Below are positions 10,361 through 21,796 of a DNA stretch of 64,000 nt, piece by piece. The notes beneath the pieces were generated by a model. It did not search any database and was not told the origin of the DNA. It saw nothing but the letters and a program-made list of their open reading frames with translations. The number at the start of each line of letters is the position of its first letter. Position 1 is the first letter of the stretch. Position numbers and translations under genes: made by a program. The stretch is from Malaya genurostris (Eukaryota; Arthropoda; Insecta; Diptera; Culicidae), in the NCBI RefSeq assembly GCF_030247185.1, contig NC_080571.1, positions 45,011,502-45,075,501 of the forward strand, given 5' to 3'.

Positions 10361-12916
10361 CATTTTTCTTTGAGAGTTAACTTTTAATTTTCTCGGAGTG
10401 ATGCAAGATTAATAGAATGAGGCTGAAATACAAGTAACTTTTTCATACATTGTATAAAAGCCTTCTCGTTGGAACCCTCACTTTTATAATGGATCTCTAA
10501 GGTTTGAATCAAAACAGCGCAGATTTGTTCGTCAATTGTTCTAGGAAAATTTTCATCAGCTGTCAAATTACGAAAGCCGTGGAACGCTCATCGATCTCGA
10601 TACTCTGAAAGTGAACCGAGACCGAATTTCGTGCAATGCTAATCGCCGATGTTTCGATGAACGATAGTAATTTCCCAGCATAACTTAGTCAATTCAATAT
10701 CAATGTTCGTTCTAGAGCTTTTCGCAACAACAACCTCCTCAGAATGCCTCTACGTCGTACTAACTTCGGAGTCAACGGTACCGTTATTGGATTGCAGCGA
10801 ACCTTCAATGGTGTATTCGATTACCATTTTCCACGTAGAAGAGTAAAAGTGATTTTTTAATTTTCTTAGAAATAATCATTAGAACTTTAGTTGGTATGTT
10901 GATTAAAATATAATAAACAATCACACTGCTAACGCGACTAGGCATCTGAGACCATCCAAATGGAGTTATTTACTGTCAGCATACTGCAGAGGTTGGATCG
11001 GTACCTGAAGATACCGGTTATTATCGATAACCGGGTCATTCCACCCGGGACACACATATGTCAGTGATTGCAGGATGACGTCCACCGGCCGACCTCCGGT
11101 CACCCTCGTGGGTTCGTTCCAAACACACACACAGAGTTTCATGTAGCAGAAATTTGCGTTTGCGATACAACAATGCAATGCTTGCATAGGGGCAAGTGTA
11201 TAATCGTATATCGCATCCAGGCGCTATGGATGGATCGGTTGCATTCCAATCCGGGCTGTTGTTGGCTGCAACGGAGACGACCGTAATCTTCACTCTTTAC
11301 GACCGTGCAAAATTGCAGATTTATACATGCTTCTACATTGCCGCTCGAACGAGAGAGAGAGAGAGAAAACTAAAACGGCAGAAAAATAACCCGAGAGGTT
11401 TACGACGATGCGTACGCGTGAATGGATGCATTCGGAGGAGCGAAATGCAATTATGCAATATTTGAGCTTTTATCCGGCCGTCGTCCACACCCTCGGATGT
11501 CGGCTGCTTCCGGGGCGGTAAATTAAGTTTTTGTCGTAAGTGACTGGAAGATGGTTTTGACACTAGGCGTTATTTTTAATCAACTTAGGATCCGAAGCAA
11601 TATGCTCGTTCGTAATCAACGGAAAATGTTTACCGTGTCATATCACGGAGTTCGGTCTTGGCAGAATTTTCACGTCCGCTCGTACCGCTTGGTTTGTGGT
11701 TATGATTGACTATGGTCTCACTTCGTCTGCCTGGTTGCTCGTCGTCCTAAAAGAAACAAACATCTGGGCCGGTCTGTGCCGGAGCAGACCGCAAAAGAAT
11801 TATCCCTACGTGCGAAGAAACCACCGCGGGGCTGAACCGCACTGAGCGCGCAATTGCTTTTGGCGTGGGGCGATGATTACTTAACAATAGGTTGAAGGTG
11901 CAGTTAATCTTCTTATGCAAATATATTCGCGTTGTGTGTGAGTTATTGCATTCGTTACGCGCGTGCGCTGCAGAACACAGAAATTACACTCCACCTAGCA
12001 GAATATTGCACTCGACGAAGGATTCATCTTCACCGAGGTGTGGCCGGCGAAGAAGACAACGCAGCAACGCCAACATCCGTTCCGTTATTCCCATGCAATC
12101 CGTAAGATTTCCACGTGTTGATGCTGGTCGCTTGAGCGCTGATAAAGATGTATACCGCCGGTATGAGAGCGACTCGATAAATGATCTTTGTGATCTCTTC
12201 GGGGCGTGTAGATGAAGTTTATCTCCAGCGGATAATAAATGAATCGATAAAATTAAAACCGATAAGTTCGGTGCAGTGCTGTGTGTGTGTGTGCCTACGG
12301 TGGGATCCTGCCGGAGACCTGTGTAATGGGCGTAAGGCCAATCGATTTCAACATTAACCTATGCGGCGGTTTGCATCCTCTTCATCCTTAGCAGCTTTAG
12401 CATAATTGATCACAGCCCAAAGCTGCACCGGATAAGTAGGCTAGGGCGAACGAACAGTGATGCTATTAATTATAACTAATGATGATTTAAAATTTACTCT
12501 GGCAACGCTAGGCGCGATTGTCTGTCTGATCGGTGATGCAGGGGCCGTATGTGACCCACGCTAATGGATTTCGATGCCAGCGGGGAAATATGCTACGGAC
12601 AGGGCGAAGATCCGTTTGTCATTGCATGTCATGCCGCACCGTTTCTCACGGACTTGTTGACTCTTAAGTAATGGCACTGGGTAAACACTATCCGGGATGG
12701 CGTTGAAAAAGAATGATGAAGAAAAAAAAAACTTATTAGCAGTACGGGAAGATGAACCGGCATCATCCCACATATGCTAGAACTTTGATTTAGTACAACA
12801 ATTTATCTCATAGTTTTAAGCACTGTTTCCCAATGTTTCAGACTTTTTAATTTTTTATTAAATATGTTCCTCATTAACAAATGACTTCGAGTATTGTATT
12901 GCGATTTTTCAATCAG
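10361..12916. other. GC-richer, apparently single-copy non-coding block
   Basis: This 2.5 kb block differs from its surroundings: it is richer in GC, lacks the window's repeat families and has a GAGA run near 11352-11366. Several open frames of 70-107 codons overlap on both strands, for example 11892-12215, but none shows a domain or flanking splice signals that convince me. It could be intronic or regulatory DNA of a host gene. I assign no function. Confidence 0.35.
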
Positions 12917-13008
12917 CAATTTGAAACTTCGACTTCTTGGGTGGCTTTTTGATATTTGGACTTCCTGTTTCAATAGACTTCGCAGCCGATTCATAGCGTA
13001 CAGAATCT
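12917..13008 (-). mobile_element. tRNA-derived SINE, 3' part (left half of a split copy)
   Basis: The stretch aligns with the SINE at 59494-59671 through phrases such as CTGTTTCAATAGACTTCGCAG and CGTACAGAATC. The tRNA-like head of this type of SINE is missing here but occurs at about 15001-15092, just beyond the 3' end of the intervening LINE. I infer one SINE split by the LINE, with about 24 bases lost at the break. Confidence 0.6.
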
Positions 13009-13337
13009 ACCGAAATCTACCATGGCGAGACTCATTAAACCTTCCAAGATATAAAGATCGTTGCCAACTTATCGAACAGGATTCGTTGTGTATTCGTAGA
13101 AACGTTTACAAGGCTGTTTTCATCGCTGATTTAATACAATCACATATTGATTGCCTTGATCTCCTCCGATTGGTCAATTTCGACATCCATCGTCGCAATC
13201 TTCGTTCTCATCCATTTTTACGAATCCCTCGTGCTATAATGATTATCCCTCGGATATAATGAACCGTTTCTCAGTATGTGTCGTTTATTTAACAGTAGCT
13301 TGCAGGTCTTTCATCGCGTAATGCGATAAGGAGTGTA

Positions 13338-14536
13338 TCGAAAATAAGCTATCCACATACATTTGTGTTGTACGCATGTATTTGTGATGGTTTTTTATGC
13401 TCAGATCACAGCATGCTGTGCTTTTGGCTGTCAGCTTTCGTTTGTTTACTTGTTTGTGCGGTTGAAATTCTGCGTTTTCAAAATGTCGCGTATAGAAAAG
13501 GAAGTGAAAATAAAGGTTCTGGACACATGGCTAAGTAAGAAGGGTATTACTATGCGAAAATTGGCGAAGCGGTTTGGAATTCATCATGCCAGTGTTAAAA
13601 CCATCATTAATAAGTTTGGGGACCACTATTCTTTGGATGAGCTACCAGGAAGAGGCAGAAAAGCCGGTTCTTCCAACCCGAAACTGGACCAGAAGGTGGT
13701 ATCTCTAGTTATGAAGAACAAATCAATGTAAATACGTGATTTGGCCAAAAAAACAGGAACGAGTGTCGGAATGATTCAGCGTATCAAGAGGCGAAATCAC
13801 CTGAAAACCTACAAGAAACAGAAAATCTCGAAACAAAGTGTAGAACAGAAGGAGTGAGCAGCAACAAGGGCCCAGAAATTGTATTCTCGTCTTTTGCAGT
13901 GTCCGGATGCATGCTTTTTGATGGACGATGAGACTAATGTAAAAGAGGACTCAAAAACCCGTCGCTGGGAAGGATGTGAGCGATGCGGACAGGTCGATTC
14001 AAGTGGTTCCTGTGGTTTGTAGTCAACCATTTTTTACACTAGCGGAACTATAAATGCAGAAATCTATCGATCTGACTGTCTCCAGAAGAGATTGCTGCCT
14101 TTATATAAGAAGCATAGTAAACCTCCAAATTTTTGACCGGATTTAGCGTCGGCTCCCTATGCCAAAACCACTCTCAATTGGCTTGCGGAAAGGGGTATAA
14201 ATTTCGTTGAGAAAAATATCAATCCACTAAATTTCCCTCAACTTCGACCCATCGAACGTTACTGGGTAATCGAGAAGAGGGTCTTCAAGAAGACTGATAA
14301 GGCAGAAGTTCAAAAAAAATTGGGCTCAAGCGTCAAAAAAATGCGATGCAACACTTGTCCGGTACTTGGTGAAGAACGTTCGATCAAAAGTTCGAAAATT
14401 CGTGAACTTAAATTTCATCCGGTTTTCATTATGCTCAAATCTAACCTCGTACAATAAAGGATCAATTTTTAGTTTGAATAAAATATCGTTTTTTATCATA
14501 ATTTGAAAGAAAAATTTGTGGATAGCTTATTTTCGA
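13338..14536 (+). mobile_element. DD37E Tc1/mariner transposon (ITmD37E-like), complete ends
   Basis: The element is 1,199 bp. Its ends TCGAAAATAAGCTATCCACA and TGTGGATAGCTTATTTTCGA are perfect 20-base inverted repeats with TA on both outer sides (13336-13337 and 14537-14538), the target duplication of the IS630-Tc1-mariner superfamily. It carries one transposase pseudogene and sits inside the 3' part of a LINE. Perfect ends but a badly broken transposase suggest it could once be mobilised in trans but no longer encodes its own enzyme. Confidence 0.9.
13483..14455 (+). pseudogene. DD37E transposase, inactivated
   Basis: The frame starts at ATG 13483 (MSRIEKEVKI). It shows a first helix-turn-helix (about residues 20-45, ITMRKLAKRFGIHHASV), a GRGRK hook-like stretch, and a second helix-turn-helix IRDLAKKTGTSVGMIQ. 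The catalytic residues are readable: the first Asp in LMDDET (about 13924), the second in PDLASA (14140-14142) and Glu in RPIERYW (14254-14256). The second Asp and the Glu are separated by 37 residues, the ITmD37E spacing. In-frame stops occur at 13729 (TAA), 13855 (TGA), about 14020 (TAG) and 14134 (TGA, where the family has Trp). A frame disruption and loss after LMDDET removes part of the core. The protein would have cut and joined the TA-flanked ends. Confidence 0.85.
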
Positions 14537-15003
14537 TACAATCCCTAAAACGCTTATTCAATGATTTCTTAACTATCCAGTGAACAAATGTTCACCATCT
14601 TCACTGCAAACTAATCAGAATCGCCGAAACTAACCCGTACGTCCTCACTCTCATTTTCTCCGTCTTTCATCATCTTTCTGATCACTAATTAGATCTACAT
14701 GCCGGTTCTAGCCTCGTCGTTCGCCCACGCTCACTCACTGCTCTCTTAACTAACCTTCTTCTTCCATGTTCATATAAACTCTCGCCTTTTAAGGATGCTG
14801 CTCTGTAATGCTGTAATACTGTGTCGTCAACTAGTTATATGGTTAGTTGTTTAGCTTTAATTGTTAGTTTTTGTTTGATAGTTAGTTAGTTAGTTAGTTG
14901 ATACAAAAGATGAGGAGGTTTTATGCCTGCTGGAGAGAGAAATTGCTACATTTCATCTCCATCGGGCTTTTCTCAGCTCCCCAAATAAATAAATAAACAA
15001 ATA

Positions 15004-15092
15004 ACCTAAGAAGGCTTCCAGGTAGGGGTTCGAACATAAAACAATTGGCTTGTAAGACCAGCGCTCTATGCATTGAACTGACAATCCGAACG
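15004..15092 (-). mobile_element. tRNA-like SINE head (right half of a split copy)
   Basis: Read on the minus strand this is a tRNA-like sequence with an A-box-like region (near AATGCATAGAGCGCTGG), an anticodon-loop-like CTTACAA and a B-box GTTCGAACCCC. It matches the head of the SINE at 59494-59671 across GGCTTGTAAGACCAGC. The SINE body is on the other side of the LINE at 12917-13008. It is not a functional tRNA: the stems do not pair fully and it continues directly into SINE sequence. Confidence 0.6.
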
Positions 15093-15249
15093 AACCTGCT
15101 ATTTCTAACAAATGTTCATTAAGGGGAGCTTCTTCTGTAAACGAAGGTTTTCGTACCTTAATTCCGAACGTGAGTTAAAAAAACTATGAATTGCTTAATT
15201 TTGGGACTTCAACACATCACTCAATAAGTCGTGTGATTTACAAAGCAAA

Positions 15250-16310
15250 ATACAATTTTTTTTTGTAAATAATCGATTTTATTCATCACGATCAACTCCT
15301 TCAAGATCAACTCAATCATTCCAACACTTGTCTAACTTATCGATGCTGTGATTGTAGAAGGATTCGTCTTTTGCCGTAAAAAAGGCTTCACATATCTCAA
15401 TTACATCTTCATTTGAATTAAGTTTCTTAAGGCAAGCATTTTTGAGTCAGTAGTAACTGCGGGCCAGATCTGGACTATACGGTGGATGAGGAAGCAATTT
15501 GCAAATTCAACCATCGTTACCATTGTCTTGTGAATAGATTCATTGCTTGATTTTCTTAGGCATATGAGGTCGGTTTTCTTTGATTTTGTGCATTTCAACT
15601 ATCTAACGATTATTTTTCTTTCTCAAGACAATCGACGAAGTTTATACTTTGTGCATCCTAAAATACTGAAGCCATAACCTTCTCAGCTGACTGTTGTGCC
15701 TTTAGACGCCTTCGTACGTGGTGCACCACTCAGATGATGATCGTTTGGATTCCGGTGTGAAGTGATGGATCCATGTTTCATCCATTGTTACATATCGATG
15801 CGAGAAATCTTCTTTATTACTTGCAATCATAGCTCTGAATCGTCAACATGTTGTTGTTTTTTATCGATTGGGAGTAAACGCGGCACCCACTTTGAAAAGA
15901 GCTTTCTCATGGTCTAATGTATATGCATAATTGTCAACACACTGCCTTCCGATATCTTTATGGTCTCAGCTATCTCGAGCAAATTCAATTTACGATTAGA
16001 TAACCAATTTGTGAGCTTTTTTATGTTTTTTGGATTGATCTCCATCTCAATTCGACAACCAACACGTTCACCATCGTTCGTTTCTGTTAGATTACGTTTA
16101 AATTCAGAAAACCAATAACAAATGATTATTTTTGATGAACCTTAGTACGAATAACACTTTTAAAGCGATTGTTGAGCTAGTATAGTATTTTTTTCATCAC
16201 GAAGCAATGATAAATTAACAAACGAAATTGTTTTGAATCTATTGTTTCGAAGTTGATAAAAATAATTTCACTTAATTGGTCGCCACTTTTTTCTGACTAA
16301 TAGAAATGCA
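15250..16310 (-). pseudogene. mariner-family transposase relic
   Basis: Minus-strand fragments in several frames reproduce a mariner transposase. Near the N terminus are LTNWLSNRKLNLLEIAET and ISEGSVLTI, the second helix-turn-helix. In the middle comes SHRYVTMDETWIHH (about 15757-15795), which holds the first catalytic Asp, then SSEW. Later come KVMASVF.DAQSINFVDCLEKEK and a decayed C terminus. There are many stops and shifts. The same family is present at 54118-54590 and 58895-59060, with shared nucleotide phrases such as GTGGGTGCCGCGTTTACTC. I could not identify terminal inverted repeats, so the limits are those of readable protein. Confidence 0.8.
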
Positions 16311-16538
16311 ATAAAATTTCACACAAAGTTTTTGAGAAGTTGGTACTTCATCATAGTGATATGGATTTCACAACGATCATTCCTGAGATATGATTTCTCA
16401 AAGTGAGACATACTATTTTCGCAGAGGTAAATGACGTGAATTGTAGAGCTTTAGGAGTTAACAATTTTATATGATAATTTGAAGGAGAAAATGTTTACTT
16501 TTTACCCCCAAAATTTATGCTGGGCGCACAAAACCATT

Positions 16539-16839
16539 TTGCATGTTTACGTTTTGTCTTCAGCTCATCAGTGAATCAGATTATGTTGTGCTACTGACGC
16601 AAACCCACGGATCAACATAATTCGCTGAGCAGACGTAAAGTTAATGCTATTTGCAAAACACTGTTATTACACACGAAGGGTAATGTCTAATCTGACGTCT
16701 CGGACGAAACAAGTTTCGGCCTGCTGACCGTACAGATTGTGGTAATTTGAAGGGGAAACGTTCGTTTTGAGGGTTTGCGTCAGCAGCTCAACATAATCTG
16801 CTGATGCTGATTAGTCGAAGACGAAACGTAAACATGCAA
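16539..16839. mobile_element. MITE family F, copy 1
   Basis: A 301-bp element with inverted ends TTGCATGTTTACGTTTTGTC and its near complement GACGAAACGTAAACATGCAA. The interior contains GCAGACGTAAAGTTAATGCTATTTGCAA, shared in shorter pieces with the element at 40183-40499, which makes the two members of one family. It has no coding capacity. Confidence 0.75.
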
Positions 16840-16979
16840 TAATATATGATTTTTTGAGTTCTCTACGGAGTGACATTTTCGTTTTACGAATCTGACTAGT
16901 TTTTAAGCAAATTTAATGAAAAAAACTGACGAATTTTGTTATAATTTTTGTAAAATTACTACTTTTAAAATCAAAATTA

Positions 16980-19632
16980 TAGAATCTTAGAAATATAGAA
17001 TCATAGAATCATAGAATCATAGAATCATGGAATCATAGAATCATAGAATCATAGAATCATAGAATCATAGAATCATAGAATCATAGAATCATAGAATCAT
17101 AGAATCATAGAATCATAGAATCATAGAATCATAGAATCATAGAATCATAGAATCATAGAATCATAGAATCATAGAATCATAGAATCATAGAATCATAGAA
17201 TCATAGAATCATAGAATCATAGAATCATAGAATCATAGAATAATAGAATCATAGAATCATAGAATCATAGAATCATAGAATCATAGAATCATAGAATCAT
17301 AGAATCATAGAATCATAGAATCATAGAATCATAGAATCATAGAATCATAGAATCATAGAATCATAGAATCATAGAATCATAGAATCATAGAATCATAGAA
17401 TCATAGAATCATAGAATCATAGAATCATAGAATCATAGAATCATAGAATCATAGAATCATAGAATCATAGAATCATAGAATCATAGAATCATTGAATCAT
17501 AGAATCATTGAATCATAGAATCATAGAATCATAGAATCATAGAATCATAGAATCATAGAATCATAGAATCATAGAATCATAGAATCATAGAATCATAGAA
17601 TCATAGAATCATAGAATCATAGAATCATAGAATCATAGAATCATAGAATCATAGAATCATAGAATCATAGAATCATAGAATCATAGAATCATAGAATCAT
17701 AGAATCATAAAATCATAGAATCATAGAATCATAGAATCATAGAATCATAGAATCATAGAATCATAGAATCATAGAATCATAGAATCATAGAATCATAGAA
17801 TCCTAGAATCATAGAATCATAGAATCATAGAATCATAGAATAATAGAATCCTAGAATCATAGAATCATAGAATCATAGAATCATAGAATCATAGAATCAT
17901 AGAATCATAGAATCATAGAATCATAGAATCATAGAATCATAGAATCATAGAATAATAGAATAATAGAATAATAGAATAATAGAATCATAGAATCATAGAA
18001 TCATAGAATCATAGAATCATAGAATCATAGAATCATAGAATCATAGAATCATAGAATCATAGAATCATAGAATCATAGAATCATAGAATCATAGAATCAT
18101 AGAATCATAGAATCATAGAATCATAGAATCATAGAATCATAGAATCATAGAATCATAGAATCATAGAATCATAGAATCATAGAATCATAGAATCATAGAA
18201 TCATAGAATCATAGAATCATAGAATCATAGAATCATAGAATCATAGAATCATAGAATCATAGAATCATAGAATCATAGAATCATAGAATCATAGAATCAT
18301 AGAATCATAGAATCATAGAATCATAGAATCATAGAATCATAGAATCATAGAATCCTAGAATCCTAGAATCATAGAATCATAGAATCATAGAATCATAGAA
18401 TCATAGAATCATAGAATCATAGAATCGTAGAATCATAGAATCATAGAATCATAGAATCATAGAATCATAGAATCATACAATCATAGAATCATAGAATCCT
18501 AGAATCCTAGAATCCTAGAATCCTAGAATCCTAGAATCCTAGAATCATAGAATCATAGAATCATAGAATCATAGAATCATAGAATCATAGAATAATAGAA
18601 TCCTAGAATCATAGAATCCTAGAATCATAGAATCATAGAATCATAGAATCATAGAATCATAGAATCATAGAATCATAGAATCATAGAATCATAGAATCAT
18701 AGAATCATAGAATCATAGAATCATAGAATCATAGAATCATAGAATCATAGAATCATAGAATCATAGAATCATAGAATCATAGAATCATAGAATCATAGAA
18801 TCATAGAATCATAGAATCATAGAATCATAGAATCATAGAATCATAGAATCATAGAATCATAGAATCATAGAATCATAGAATCATAGAATCATAGAATCAT
18901 AGAATCATAGAATAATAGAATCCTAGAATCATAGAATCATAGAATCATAGAATCATAGAATCATAGAATCATAGAATCATAGAATCATAGAATCATAGAA
19001 TCATAGAATCATAGAATCATAGAATCATAGAATCATAGAATCATAGAATCATAGAATCATAGAATCATAGAATCATAGAATCATAGAATCATAGAATCAT
19101 AGAATCATAGAATCATAGAATCATAGAATCATAGAATCATAGAATCATAGAATCATAGAATCATAGAATCATAGAATCATAGATTCATAGAATCATAGAA
19201 TCATAGAATCATAGAATCATAGAATCATAGAATCATAGAATCATAGAATCATAGAATCATAGAATCATAGAATCATAGAATCATAGAATCATAGAATCAT
19301 AGAATCATAGAATCATAGAATCATAGAATCATAGAATCATAGAATCATAGAATCATAGAATCATAGAATCATAGAATCATAGAATCCTAGAATCCTAGAA
19401 TCCTAGAATCATAGAATCATAGAATCATAGAATAATAGAATAATAGAATCCTAGAATCATAGAATCATAGAATCATAGAATCATTGAATCATAGAATCAT
19501 AGAATCATAGAATCATAGAATCATAGAATCATAGAATCATAGAATCATAGAATCATAGAATCATAGAATAATAGAATCATAGAATCATAGAATCATAGAA
19601 TCATAGAATCATAGAATCATAGAATCATAGAA
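16980..19632. repeat. Octanucleotide array (TCATAGAA)n, about 2.65 kb
   Basis: An 8-base unit, TCATAGAA, repeats roughly 330 times with almost no length change. Variants are single substitutions: TCCTAGAA, TAATAGAA, TCATTGAA, TCGTAGAA, TCATACAA and TCATAAAA. They are not scattered at random: TAATAGAA occurs four times in a row near 17950, and TCCTAGAA about six times in a row near 18495-18545. Because 8 is not a multiple of 3, a stop recurs every 24 bases on both strands, so it cannot be coding. The true length in the genome may differ if the assembly collapsed or expanded it. Confidence 0.97.
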
Positions 19633-20165
19633 CTCCTTTGATAAAATTTTACCCAACCTACTAGGTCGCATTCCTTGTCGCAAAATGCCAATGTGCCTAG
19701 CATTGCATCTTTCTGACATTTGTCTTTCACACTTTCTTGTTGCTTTCCACTTGATGCAAGTGCAATGTTCTACTGGGTGGAGCACTGGTTTGTGGGTATA
19801 GTTCATGCCCTTGCTCGTGTTATACCACTTCTGTAATAGCAACATGCCAAATCCCACCAAAACCAAACGGAGCAATTGTGTTGCTTAAGAAAAGGTAACA
19901 GAAGTTTGTACTTGCACGTAGATTTATTAATTGATGGTCTCGGTCGGTGAATGTGAATATCGCTCATCAAGCCACAGAAACAAATGGCTTGCTAAACGGG
20001 ATCTTTCTTTGCGTGCTTGTTGGAATGTGTTTGAAAACCTATGATACCTTTCTCCTTTCAGTTATCCAGGAAGATGTCTTAAGTCTGTATTGATGAAGGT
20101 TTTATCGTCCTGTACCATGGAATAAATTTTTTCAACATTTTTATGTACAGATTTTGTGCTCTTAA
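19633..20165. other. Flank of the octamer array, no clear gene
   Basis: An 88-codon minus-strand open frame (19609-19875) runs out of the array into this flank. It has no recognisable domain and its end lies in repeat sequence, so I do not call it a gene. The rest is unremarkable. Confidence 0.4.
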
Positions 20166-20640
20166 GGGAGATCGGGGCTTAACTGGAATTTGGAAATAAA
20201 TCCATTACATCTAGTTCAGAGTGAGTTTTCGTACCAAGTCGCGATGAAATAACCAAACCAAATTCCAATATTTCAAAAACCGCGGGGCTAAATCGAACTA
20301 GAAAGTTTTACTCAAAAATAGAGACCGAATGTAGTAGGAAGCCAATTCTTAAGATACCTCAATGAGCGCTAAGAAAATGAAACCATGTTCGAATAGATTC
20401 TCTGTTATTTTCAACCTTTCGTAGTACTGCTCTACCAAATAATGTATGCTGAAACTGACTTTAGAGTCATTATTGAAGGCTATTGTTGTATTGAACGTTT
20501 CTAACCCGACGAGGCGAATGGCCTTAAGGTAAGAACCTTGATAATCAAAACAAAAAAAAACAGTTAAGAATTTCAAGTCGAAAATTAAGTGTCCGGTTTA
20601 GTCCCACCTTTTTGTCCGGTTCAGCCCCTTACAGACAATT
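20166..20640. mobile_element. Possible MITE with GGGGCT(T/G)AAC ends
   Basis: The left phrase ATCGGGGCTTAACTGGAA and the right phrase GTCCGGTTCAGCCCC are near-inverted, and a second GGGGCTAAATCGAAC occurs just inside at 20283. The phrase GGCCTTAAGGTAAGAACC resembles TGACCTTAAGATTAAAACC near 60030. The inverted ends are short and imperfect, so this is a tentative call. Confidence 0.35.
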
Positions 20641-20799
20641 CATTTTCGAGACACATTAAAAGTTGTATTTTTCTCGTATTCGAAAGCACTCAGTAATTAC
20701 TGGTTTCAGCATGAAATGAATTTTTAAAAGCACTAGCTAAACTGTCGTTTGGATGCACAGAAATCAGTCCACTTAGTGGAATTTTCATATATCTTGAAA

Positions 20800-21112
20800 A
20801 ATCACCATAGGGGGGAGTACATGAAATTTTCGAAATCGAAAAAAAAATTTTGATGCCAAAAAGCTTAGAATTGCATGAAACGTCGAGATTTAGTGTCATC
20901 TCGAAAAAATTTTTTTTTGAAAAAGTCGACTTTTTGGGACTATGAAAATATGAAAATTTTTCTAAGTCCCAGAAAGTTGATTTATTCAAAAAAACTTTTT
21001 TTGAGATGACACTAAATTTCGATGTTTCATGCAGTTTTAAGAGTTTCGGCATCAAAAAAAATTTCGATTTTGGAAATTTCATGTACTCCTCCCTATGGTG
21101 CTTTTTCAAGGT
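20800..21112. repeat. Imperfect palindrome, arms of about 145 bases
   Basis: Left arm 20800-20945 and right arm 20965-21112 are complementary. CACCATAGGGGGGAGTACATG on the left pairs with CATGTACTCCTCCCTATGGTG on the right, and GAAACGTCGAGATTTAGTGTC pairs with ACACTAAATTTCGATGTTTC. A transcript would fold into a long hairpin. A shorter homologous palindrome occurs at about 7310-7560. Confidence 0.85.
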
Positions 21113-21259
21113 CGAAAATTGTCAAACCTTTACCACCGGGCAGCACCCCTTACGCACGTCCGATTTAGGTCAAATTTTGCATGAAGGCTTTTTTCGAGGT
21201 GCTTAAACTTTTGAGCACTAGAACTTAACGAAAATAAAGTTGATCCCAAAATTTGGCAC

Positions 21260-21422
<163 letters not shown>

Positions 21423-21796
21423 AGCGATAAAAATCAACGTGTTTTGTCGGTTACGTCACTTATACCATCATATATCTGGAACCAAAAGTCACAACCATTT
21501 GATCTTCGAACTTGATCAATGGCCCGACAGTAGCTTTCAAACGAGTCCAAGTTTGTTAAAATCGGATCAGCCATCTCTGAGAAAATTGAGCGCGTTCAAA
21601 TATCTTCGAAAAGTGCACACACATACACACACATACACACACACACATACACACACACACATACACACACACAGACATTTTCCGATCTCGACGAACTGAG
21701 TCGAATGGTATATAACACTATGGGTCTCCGAGGCTCCGTTCGAAAGTCGGTTTTTCCAGCAATTCTAATACCTTTCTATAGAGAAAGGCAAAAATA

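Larger units (their letters stand above)
13009..15003 (+). mobile_element. 5'-truncated non-LTR retrotransposon 3' end, interrupted
   Basis: The element holds the end of a reverse transcriptase ORF, a 3' untranslated region and a short A-rich tail of AAATAAATAAATAAACAAATAA type (about 14983-15003). The ORF part (13020-13335) reads LPWRDSLNLPRYKDRC, then FIADLIQSHIDC and the closing HPFLRIP, followed after a frameshift near 13235 by GYNEPFLSMCRLFN. This is the standard C-terminal region of insect LINE polymerases. A DD37E transposon sits at 13338-14536. LINE 3' sequence resumes at about 14539, with TCTCAGCTCCCC just before the tail. The 5' truncation is normal for target-primed insertion. The element is dead. 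Confidence 0.75.

Noticed and set aside
11892..12215. Plus-strand 107-codon open frame in a GC-richer block
   Set aside because: Basic, low-information sequence with no domain, and overlapping frames on both strands are equally long.
15004..15092. Functional tRNA gene on the minus strand
   Set aside because: A- and B-box-like sequence is present, but the stems do not pair fully and the sequence continues directly as SINE.
16980..19632. CRISPR-like array
   Set aside because: The array is a pure 8-base tandem repeat without spacers, in a eukaryotic context.
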